A stretch of 5,848 nucleotides of DNA, taken from the NCBI GenBank assembly GCA_018647275.1, contig JABGTH010000114.1, forward strand, positions 1-5,848. The letters are read 5' to 3'. Of the stretch, positions 1-4,618 are shown one piece after another. The notes beneath the pieces are model-generated. The model searched no databases. It was not told where the DNA came from and saw only the letters and a list, made by a program, of their open reading frames with translations. The translations under genes and the position numbers were made by a program. The DNA comes from Paracoccaceae bacterium. GTDB taxonomy: Bacteria > Pseudomonadota > Alphaproteobacteria > Rhodobacterales > Rhodobacteraceae. Each line of letters starts with the position of its first letter. Position 1 is the first letter of the stretch.

Positions 1-432
1 GTTGAAGATATCGGGTTAGCAGATCCGCAGGCCCAAGGTGTGTGCCTGCAGAGTTGGGAAACCTATGAACGCCTTGGCAGCCCAGAAGGGGAATTGGCTT
101 TGGCTCAGGCGGTGACCTATCTGGCACTGGCCCCTAAATCCAATGCGGCCTACGTTGCTTATAAGGCAGCGCGCAACGCCGCCAAACAAACGGGATCAGA
201 GCCACCACCCAAGCACATCTTAAACGGCGCGACGTCTTTGATGAAAGGTCAGGGATACGGTGCGGGTTATGCTTATGATCACGATGCCGAAGATGGGTTT
301 TCTGGACAGAACTACTTCCCTGACACCATGAACCGACCTGAGTTTTATGTGCCTGTCGAACGTGGCCACGAGCGCGAGTTAAAGAAGCGGGTCGACTATT
401 TTGCAAAGCTGCGGGACAAGCGCGAACAGTGA
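1..432 (+). CDS. rarA: Replication-associated recombination protein A (RarA/MgsA), C-terminal part, 5' truncated by window edge
   Basis: The reading frame is open from base 1 and ends at a TGA, giving 143 residues, roughly the last third of a protein usually about 430-450 residues long. RarA is a clamp-loader-like AAA+ ATPase (MgsA/WRNIP1 family) that acts at stalled replication forks. The ATPase core with Walker A and B lies off the left edge. What is visible is the tail of the helical region beginning VEDIGLADPQA, then the family's C-terminal tetramerisation domain: LALAPKSNAAYVAYKAA (local residues 41-57), PPPKHILNGATSLMK (68-82), GYGAGYAYDHD (85-95) and the NYFPD...FYVPVERG.E segment (104-124). 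The GTG at base 40 is not the start, because the frame continues upstream with conserved sequence. It is followed 42 bases later by crcB on the same strand, so the two may share a transcript. Identification is by recognised family motifs; the function is taken from the family. Confidence 0.93.
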   Translation, partial: VEDIGLADPQAQGVCLQSWETYERLGSPEGELALAQAVTYLALAPKSNAAYVAYKAARNAAKQTGSEPPPKHILNGATSLMKGQGYGAGYAYDHDAEDGFSGQNYFPDTMNRPEFYVPVERGHERELKKRVDYFAKLRDKREQ

Positions 433-474
433 CGCAAGGTTGACAAGTGGCGCGGTAAGCGCGACAGACCCTTG

Positions 475-834
475 ATGATGAAAACGATGATCTTTGTGGC
501 TCTTGGTGGAGCCGTGGGCGCAAGCCTGCGATACCTTGTGGGGTTGGCTGTTGCGTTTCCCATGGGCACGCTGGCCGTCAACTTCATCGGTTCATTCGCG
601 ATTGGCCTGTTGTGGGCCGGGTTCGCGGAGAAAGAAATTCCCTACCTGATGCCCCTGTTGATGACAGGTCTCTTGGGTGGTTTCACGACCTTTTCAGCCT
701 TCTCTCTTGATACCCTGCGCTTGATGCAAGACGGGCGGATCGGGGTGGCTGGAATTTATGTATTGGCGTCAGTGGTATTGTCTCTGATCGCATGTTTTGT
801 GGGCCTTTGGCTCCTCAAAGGAGGTACGGCATGA
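475..834 (+). CDS. crcB: CrcB/Fluc-family fluoride ion channel
   Basis: A 119-residue, very hydrophobic protein of normal length for CrcB/Fluc, with four predicted membrane helices at about residues 4-24, 31-50, 59-83 and 92-114. Family hallmarks are present: GGAVGASLRY (11-20) in helix 1, the GTLAVNFIGSF segment with the conserved Asn36 in helix 2, and GGFTTFSAFSLDT (68-80) in helix 3. The last contains the phenylalanines (Phe70, Phe73) that line the fluoride pore and the TTFS stretch linked to the central sodium site. Known members are dual-topology homodimers that export fluoride across the inner membrane. Only one copy is seen, which fits a homodimer. The start is uncertain: TTG 472, ATG 475 and ATG 478 are in tandem and no clear Shine-Dalgarno precedes them; I take ATG 475. 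No fluoride riboswitch is recognisable upstream. The stop codon overlaps the start of the pseudouridine synthase gene (ATGA). Confidence 0.93.
   Translation: MMKTMIFVALGGAVGASLRYLVGLAVAFPMGTLAVNFIGSFAIGLLWAGFAEKEIPYLMPLLMTGLLGGFTTFSAFSLDTLRLMQDGRIGVAGIYVLASVVLSLIACFVGLWLLKGGTA
811..825 (+). promoter_or_regulatory. Strong ribosome binding site of the pseudouridine synthase gene, inside a small hairpin at the 3' end of crcB
   Basis: AAAGGAGGT at 817-825 is a near-perfect Shine-Dalgarno about 6 bases before ATG 831, and it fixes that start against the upstream in-frame ATG at 792. The same bases lie in a short inverted repeat: CTCCT (811-815) can pair with AGGAG (819-823) across a CAA loop. Ribosomes finishing crcB would open this stem, so it suits translational coupling. 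The pairing is seen in the sequence; its effect is inferred, and a 5-bp stem with a 3-base loop is only modestly stable. Confidence 0.6.
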
Positions 835-1871
835 GCCGTGTTCAAACCGTAATCGTTGGCGAAGACGAAGGCGCTCAACGCCTAGATCGCTGGTTCAAGA
901 AGCGCTTTCCCCATATCCCGCAGGGGCTGGTTCAAAAGATGTGCCGCAAGGGTGATCTGCGTGTCGATGGTGGGCGCGTAAAACCTGTCACCCGCGTCGA
1001 AGTTGGTCAGTCCGTGCGCATTCCGCCATTGCCTGACAATCAGGCACCACCCCCAGAGGTCAAGACCCGCGTGTCTGATGCAGACCGCAAGATGATCCAA
1101 GCCTGCGTGATCTATAAAGATGACCACGTTATCGCGATCAACAAACCTGCAGGTCTTGCGACGCAAGGTGGCACAGGCCACACCCGTCACGTTGACGGGA
1201 TGTGTGAAGCGTTGAAATTTGACATGGATGAAAAGCCACGTCTGGTGCACCGTTTGGACAAGGACACCTCTGGTGTTCTTTTGTTGGCACGTTCCCGCAC
1301 TGCTGCTCAGTCTTTGACTGCATCATTGCGTCACCGTGAAACCCGCAAGATCTACTGGGCTTTGGTGGCCGGTGTTCCAACGCCTTATGTTGGCGAAGTG
1401 AAGTACGGCTTGGTAAAAGCTGGTGGTCGTGGCGGAAGCGGCGAAGGCGAAAAGATGATTGCGGTACACCCGCGTGATGTCGATAAAACCGTCGGCGCGA
1501 AACGTGCCAGCACGCTTTATGCAACGCTGTACCGTGTGGCATCTCGTGCTGCATGGGTTGCGATGGAACCCCTGACAGGTCGCACGCACCAGTTGCGTGC
1601 GCACATGGCTGAGATCGGGCATCCGATCATCGGTGATGGCAAATACGGCGGCTCTGGTCAGGAGAACATGGGGGACGGTTGGGGTGCTCAGTTGGGTGGC
1701 GTGATATCCAAAAAGTTGCACCTACATGCCCGTCACATGCGTTTTGAACACCCGATCACACGTAAAGAGATCAAGGTGACGGCTGAATTGCCCGAACATA
1801 TGGAAAACAGCTGGGACACCTTCGGCTGGACCAATGATCTGGCATCAGAAGATCCGTTTGAGAACATTTAA
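831..1871 (+). CDS. rluC: RluA/RluC-family 23S rRNA pseudouridine synthase with N-terminal S4 domain
   Basis: A 346-residue cytoplasmic enzyme that isomerises specific uridines of large-subunit rRNA to pseudouridine. The N-terminus (about residues 5-65) is an S4 RNA-binding domain: QRLDRWFKKRFP, then VQKMCRKGDLRVDGGRVK. The catalytic domain runs from about 92 to 320. It shows VIAINKPAGLATQGG (100-114), the signature HRLDKDTSGVLLLAR (140-154) with catalytic Asp143, and GRTHQLRAHMAEIGHPIIGD (250-269). A glycine-rich insert near residues 197-207 and a glycine-rich loop near 273-290 lie outside these motifs. ATG 831 is preferred to the in-frame ATG 792 because of the strong Shine-Dalgarno and because the S4 domain begins directly after it. 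Length and domain order fit RluC; E. coli RluC modifies 23S positions 955, 2504 and 2580. RluD is the main alternative and motifs alone do not settle the target sites. It overlaps crcB by four bases and abuts the HAD gene. Confidence 0.9.
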   Translation: MSRVQTVIVGEDEGAQRLDRWFKKRFPHIPQGLVQKMCRKGDLRVDGGRVKPVTRVEVGQSVRIPPLPDNQAPPPEVKTRVSDADRKMIQACVIYKDDHVIAINKPAGLATQGGTGHTRHVDGMCEALKFDMDEKPRLVHRLDKDTSGVLLLARSRTAAQSLTASLRHRETRKIYWALVAGVPTPYVGEVKYGLVKAGGRGGSGEGEKMIAVHPRDVDKTVGAKRASTLYATLYRVASRAAWVAMEPLTGRTHQLRAHMAEIGHPIIGDGKYGGSGQENMGDGWGAQLGGVISKKLHLHARHMRFEHPITRKEIKVTAELPEHMENSWDTFGWTNDLASEDPFENI

Positions 1872-2555
1872 ATGAGTGATCGTTTGCGATTGGTTGTGTT
1901 TGATGTGGATGGCACGCTGGTGGATAGCCAAGCGGATATTGTCAGCTGCATGAACGCAGCCTTCGCAGGGATGAATCAACCAAAACCGGGGCGTGCTGAT
2001 GTGTTGGGGCTAGTCGGTCTTTCGCTAGATGTGCTTATGCCGAAGCTTGCGCCGAATTTGACGCCGGCGGATCATGCCCAACTGATCCAAGCTTACAAAG
2101 ACGCCTACATGACCCAGCGCCGCATTGCTGGGATAGTGGCATCTTCGCCGCTTTATGAAGACGCGCTTGATTGCTTGCATCGCCTTAACGCAATGCCTGA
2201 TGTTTTGTTGGGCGTGGCGACGGGTAAATCCAAACGCGGTTTGGATAAGTTGATCGAGGGCCACGGCCTCGAGGGGCTATTCGTGACCCAACAGGTTGCT
2301 GATTTCCATCCATCAAAACCTCATCCCGCCATGTTGCATACAGCAATGGCAGAAGCGGGTGTTGACTCGGCTGATGCGATTATGATCGGTGACACCAGTT
2401 TTGATATGGATATGGCCGCCAGCGCTGGAATGCGTTCGATCGGCGTGAACTGGGGATATCATACCCCCGAGAAATTACAGGCAGCGACGCGGTTGGTTGA
2501 TAGGTTTGACCAGCTCGAAACGGCCTTGGCTGAGATGTGGAGTGAAGACGCATGA
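1872..2555 (+). CDS. HAD-superfamily subfamily IA hydrolase, phosphoglycolate phosphatase-like
   Basis: A 227-residue soluble phosphatase of the haloacid dehalogenase superfamily. All four HAD motifs are visible. Motif I is VVFDVDGTLVD with nucleophile Asp11 and acid/base Asp13. Motif II is VATGKSKRG (Thr117). Motif III is Lys149 in HPSKPHP. Motif IV is MIGDTSFDMDMA (Asp174 and Asp178), which holds the magnesium. The stretch between motifs I and II, about residues 18-95, is a helical C1-type cap, as in phosphoglycolate phosphatase (Gph) and beta-phosphoglucomutase relatives. The substrate cannot be read from the sequence, so no gene symbol is given. The ATG follows directly after the stop codon of the pseudouridine synthase gene with no spacer and only a weak GAG upstream, which suggests translation depends on the preceding gene. 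Its stop overlaps the ATP12 start (ATGA). Confidence 0.9.
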   Translation: MSDRLRLVVFDVDGTLVDSQADIVSCMNAAFAGMNQPKPGRADVLGLVGLSLDVLMPKLAPNLTPADHAQLIQAYKDAYMTQRRIAGIVASSPLYEDALDCLHRLNAMPDVLLGVATGKSKRGLDKLIEGHGLEGLFVTQQVADFHPSKPHPAMLHTAMAEAGVDSADAIMIGDTSFDMDMAASAGMRSIGVNWGYHTPEKLQAATRLVDRFDQLETALAEMWSEDA

Positions 2556-3265
2556 GTGACTGGAAACAAAAACGGTTCTGGACGAATGTCGGTGTAGCTG
2601 AAGTCGATGGTGGTTTTGCTGTTCAATTGGATGGTCGTGGTGTGAAGACACCAGCCAAAGCACCCCTGAATGTTCCCACCAAAGCACTGGCAGATGCCAT
2701 TGCTGCAGAATGGGAGGCGCAGGAAGGCGTTGTGAACCCAAACCTGATGCCGTTCACCCGTTCTGCCAATGCGTCTATCGATAAAGTTATGATCCAGCAC
2801 GGCGAAGTCGCTGACATGTTGGCGGCCTATGGTGACGCCGATCTGCTATGCTACCGTGCGACTGACCCGATCGAACTGGTTGAGCGTCAGTCTGAGCAGT
2901 GGGATCCTGTCCTTGCTTGGGCAGCGTCGGAACTGGACGCCCCACTAATGACGCGCCAGGGGATTATGCATATCCCACAGGGCGAAAAAACGCTCAGACT
3001 ACTAAGTGATAGAACCCATGCACTGACCGCATATGAGTTAGCCGCTTTTCACGATCTTGTTAGCTTGTCTGGTTCACTGATTCTCGGGTTTGCAACAGCA
3101 TACGGCTATGCACCCGTAGATGAGTTGTGGAAAAAATCGCGTCTCGACGAGCTTTGGCAAGAAGAACAGTGGGGTCCAGATGAAGAAGCTCAGGGGTTGT
3201 CTGACGTGAAAAAGGCAGCGTTTTGGCATGCAAAGCGGTTTTTCGACGCTTCACAGGTTGCTTGA
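2552..3265 (+). CDS. ATP12-family F1-ATPase assembly chaperone
   Basis: A 237-residue protein recognised as the alphaproteobacterial homologue of mitochondrial Atp12, the chaperone that binds the F1 alpha subunit until it assembles with beta. Family features seen are the N-terminal KRFWTNVGV.....GF.V.LDGR.VKTPAK.PL segment (residues 7-39), AIAAEWEAQ (49-57), the MPFTRSANASIDKV block (66-79), YGDADLLCYRA (93-103) and the acidic LDELWQEEQWGPDEEA stretch near the C-terminus (198-213). There is no signal peptide, fitting a cytoplasmic chaperone. It overlaps the HAD gene by four bases; GGAG at 2539-2542 may serve as its ribosome binding site. No F1-ATPase subunit gene lies in this window. No convincing intrinsic terminator follows, so read-through into the downstream leader is possible. 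Length and motif order are typical of the family. Confidence 0.92.
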   Translation: MSDWKQKRFWTNVGVAEVDGGFAVQLDGRGVKTPAKAPLNVPTKALADAIAAEWEAQEGVVNPNLMPFTRSANASIDKVMIQHGEVADMLAAYGDADLLCYRATDPIELVERQSEQWDPVLAWAASELDAPLMTRQGIMHIPQGEKTLRLLSDRTHALTAYELAAFHDLVSLSGSLILGFATAYGYAPVDELWKKSRLDELWQEEQWGPDEEAQGLSDVKKAAFWHAKRFFDASQVA

Positions 3266-3370
3266 CGCAGGGGCAGTATTAGCGCTTTCGTTTAAACTTG
3301 GGCACTTAGGGCCGTTTAGAGCCACCTGACCCTTGACGCCAAAGCAAAATTACGAACAAACTGTCCAACA

Positions 3371-3392
3371 CTGGCTGAACTTGTTCGGCTAG
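3371..3392 (+). promoter_or_regulatory. Leader hairpin 1 with CUUG tetraloop, and an alternative upstream partner
   Basis: CTGGCTGAA (3371-3379) pairs with TTCGGCTAG (3384-3392) over the full nine positions, two of them G-U, closing a CTTG loop, which is a known stable RNA tetraloop. The sequence TTGTTCG (3381-3387), which includes part of the 3' arm, is also a perfect seven-base complement of CGAACAA at 3353-3359. The two pairings exclude each other. The complementarity is directly visible; an RNA role is inferred. Confidence 0.4.
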
Positions 3393-3400
3393 ATCATCTA

Positions 3401-3417
3401 CGATGTGAAATGCATCG
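3401..3417 (+). promoter_or_regulatory. Leader hairpin 2
   Basis: CGATG (3401-3405) pairs with CATCG (3413-3417). A further T-G wobble gives a six-pair stem over a GAAAT loop. It follows directly after the near-palindrome TAGATCATCTA (3390-3400), which as DNA is a dyad with a one-base centre. It could be part of an RNA leader or half of a protein binding site. Confidence 0.35.
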
Positions 3418-3421
3418 ATAA

Positions 3422-3440
3422 CCACCCGAACATGTGGTGG
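3422..3440 (+). promoter_or_regulatory. Leader hairpin 3, just before the bztA ribosome binding site
   Basis: CCACC (3422-3426) can pair with GGTGG (3436-3440) over a nine-base loop. A shifted version, ACCAC (3421-3425) with GTGGT (3434-3438), is also possible. The 3' arm ends six bases before the Shine-Dalgarno, close enough for the fold to influence ribosome access. The stem is short, so confidence is low. Confidence 0.3.
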
Positions 3441-3446
3441 AAAATC

Positions 3447-3455
3447 AGGAAGAGG
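3447..3455 (+). promoter_or_regulatory. Ribosome binding site of bztA
   Basis: AGGAAGAGG is a purine-rich Shine-Dalgarno ending five bases before ATG 3461. It settles that start over the in-frame GTG at 3434, since the protein from 3461 begins directly with a typical signal peptide. Confidence 0.75.
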
Positions 3456-3460
3456 TAAAA

Positions 3461-4480
3461 ATGAATAAATCCGTATTATTTGGCGCGATGACTGTTGCAA
3501 GCCTTGCGGCTGGCGCAGCAGCTGCCGGTACGCTTGAAGACGTGCAAGCACGTGGCACGTTGAACTGTGGTGTGACTACTGGTCTGGTTGGCTTTGCTGC
3601 TCCAGATGCGAATGGCGAATGGAAAGGCTTTGACGTTGCTGTATGTCGCGCTGTAGCCGCTGCTGTTCTTGGTGACGGCAATGCTGTTGAATTCGTCCCA
3701 ACAACTGGCAAGACACGCTTCACAGCGCTTGCTTCTGGCGAAATCGACATGTTGGCACGTAACACAACATGGACATTGTCTCGCGATGTTGACCTGAAGT
3801 TCACTTTCGTTGGCGTAAACTACTACGACGGCCAAGGCTTCATGGCACCAAAAGAGTTGGGTGTTGCATCTGCTAAAGATCTAGACGGCGCAACTGTCTG
3901 CATCCAAACTGGTACAACAACAGAGCTAAACTTGGCCGACTTCTTCCGCGCCAACAACATCTCTTATGAGCCAGTGCCAATCGAAACAAACGCTGAAGCA
4001 CAACAGCAGTACCTAGCAGGCGCATGTGACGTGTTCACAACTGACGCGTCCGGCTTGGCAGCTACACGTGCGACATTCGAAAACCCAGGCGATCACGTTC
4101 TATTGCCAGAAATTGTATCCAAAGAGCCACTCGGCCCATTGGTACGTCACGGCGACAACGAGTGGGGCGACATCGTTCGCTGGACTTTGAACGCTTTGAT
4201 CACAGCTGAAGAGCTGGGTGTAACATCTGCAAACATCGCAGAAATGTCAGCTTCTGCTGGTGGTAACCCAGAAATCAACCGTCTGTTGGGTACCGAAGGT
4301 ACTTTGGGCGAAATGTTGGGTCTGTCCGCAACTTGGGCAAAAGACGCAATCGCAGTTTCTGGTAACTACGGCGAAGTGTTCGAACAGAACATCGGCGAAG
4401 CAACACCGATCGGTCTAGCACGTGGCTTGAACGCTCAGTGGACAGATGGTGGCCTTATCTACAGCCCACCATTCCGTTAA
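3461..4480 (+). CDS. bztA: Polar L-amino acid ABC transporter, periplasmic substrate-binding protein (BztA/AapJ family)
   Basis: A 339-residue extracellular solute-binding protein of family 3. Residues 1-22 form a signal peptide (MNKS, hydrophobic core, AAAA before GTLEDV) with likely cleavage after Ala22; there is no lipobox, so the mature protein should be free in the periplasm. Family features are RGTLNCGVTTGLVGFAAPDANG.W.GFDVAVCRAVAAAVLGD (31-72), TRFTALASGEIDMLARNTTWTLSRD (85-109), TVCIQTGTTTELNLADFF (146-162) and CDVFTTDASGLAATRA (189-204). Residue 59 is Ala where the general family-3 signature has an acidic residue. Cys36, Cys62, Cys147 and Cys189 could form disulfides. Rhodobacter capsulatus BztABCD imports glutamate, glutamine, aspartate and asparagine; rhizobial AapJQMP takes a broader range, so the exact substrate is open. 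Twelve of thirteen proline codons are CCA, and ACA and GCA are frequent, unlike the upstream genes, suggesting high expression. bztB follows after a strong hairpin. Confidence 0.94.
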   Translation: MNKSVLFGAMTVASLAAGAAAAGTLEDVQARGTLNCGVTTGLVGFAAPDANGEWKGFDVAVCRAVAAAVLGDGNAVEFVPTTGKTRFTALASGEIDMLARNTTWTLSRDVDLKFTFVGVNYYDGQGFMAPKELGVASAKDLDGATVCIQTGTTTELNLADFFRANNISYEPVPIETNAEAQQQYLAGACDVFTTDASGLAATRATFENPGDHVLLPEIVSKEPLGPLVRHGDNEWGDIVRWTLNALITAEELGVTSANIAEMSASAGGNPEINRLLGTEGTLGEMLGLSATWAKDAIAVSGNYGEVFEQNIGEATPIGLARGLNAQWTDGGLIYSPPFR

Positions 4481-4491
4481 ATTAATCTAGT

Positions 4492-4530
4492 CGAAGGGCG
4501 CGGGAAAACTCCCGCGCCCTTCGCGCTTTT
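4492..4530 (+). terminator. Strong intercistronic hairpin between bztA and bztB, likely partial terminator or mRNA-stabilising stem
   Basis: A perfect 14-bp stem, CGAAGGGCGCGGGA (4492-4505) with TCCCGCGCCCTTCG (4510-4523), closes an AAAC loop and begins 11 bases after the bztA stop. Four T residues follow at 4527-4530, but only after three intervening bases (CGC), so it is not an ideal intrinsic terminator. The operon must continue into bztB, which supports partial termination or protection of the bztA 3' end from exonucleases, as at other binding-protein/permease junctions. The rest of the 138-base gap holds a small GGCG/CGCC stem (4569-4582) and the bztB ribosome binding site GGGGA (4606-4610). 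Confidence 0.8.
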
Positions 4531-4618
4531 CACGACTTAACTACTTTTACGACCAATCTTCGGCCTCTGGCGCATAGACGCCGCATTAAGCAATGGCTGG
4601 AACACGGGGAACCAATCC

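Larger units (their letters stand above)
3266..3460 (+). promoter_or_regulatory. Intergenic region and probable structured 5' leader of the bzt operon
   Basis: This 195-base gap separates the ATP12 gene from bztA. It has no credible gene on either strand and no stem followed by a T-run that would end the upstream transcript. Its right half (3353-3440) is a series of inverted repeats placed immediately before the bztA ribosome binding site. A TTGACG at 3333-3338 could be a -35 element, but the matching -10 (AACAAA, 3355-3360, 16-base spacing) is poor, so I do not call a promoter. A separate promoter is still likely, because bztA has the codon use of a highly expressed gene and the upstream genes do not. 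Also seen is an 8-base palindrome, GTTTAAAC, at 3290-3297, of unknown meaning. Confidence 0.5.

Noticed and set aside
440..474. TTGACA at 440-445 as a -35 element for crcB
   Set aside because: No -10-like hexamer occurs at 16-18 bases spacing, and the start codons lie too close. crcB probably depends on a promoter further upstream.
433..474. Fluoride riboswitch (crcB motif) before crcB
   Set aside because: The gap is only 42 bases and lacks the conserved pseudoknot elements of that RNA; only a weak CGC/GCG stem is seen.
792..830. Earlier in-frame start (ATG 792) for the pseudouridine synthase gene
   Set aside because: It would add 13 residues encoded within crcB, and it bypasses the strong Shine-Dalgarno at 817-825 that serves ATG 831.
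882..1721. Several overlapping long minus-strand open frames opposite the pseudouridine synthase gene
   Set aside because: The plus strand encodes a complete enzyme with all catalytic motifs. The antisense translations are rich in Cys, His and Arg, show no family motif, and are shadows of codon bias.
3333..3360. Sigma-70-like promoter TTGACG plus AACAAA for bztA
   Set aside because: The -35 is good, but the -10 matches consensus at only three of six positions, so it is not listed as a feature.
3266..3460. Known glutamine-sensing RNA (glnA or Downstream-peptide motif) in the bztA leader
   Set aside because: The leader is structured and the gene context suggestive, but I cannot find the conserved core bases of those motifs as I remember them. 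A covariance-model search would decide.
3306..3551. Minus-strand open frame of about 81 codons over the bztA leader and signal peptide region
   Set aside because: It overlaps the start of bztA, has no recognisable domain, and its composition fits an antisense shadow of a coding region plus chance opening in the gap.
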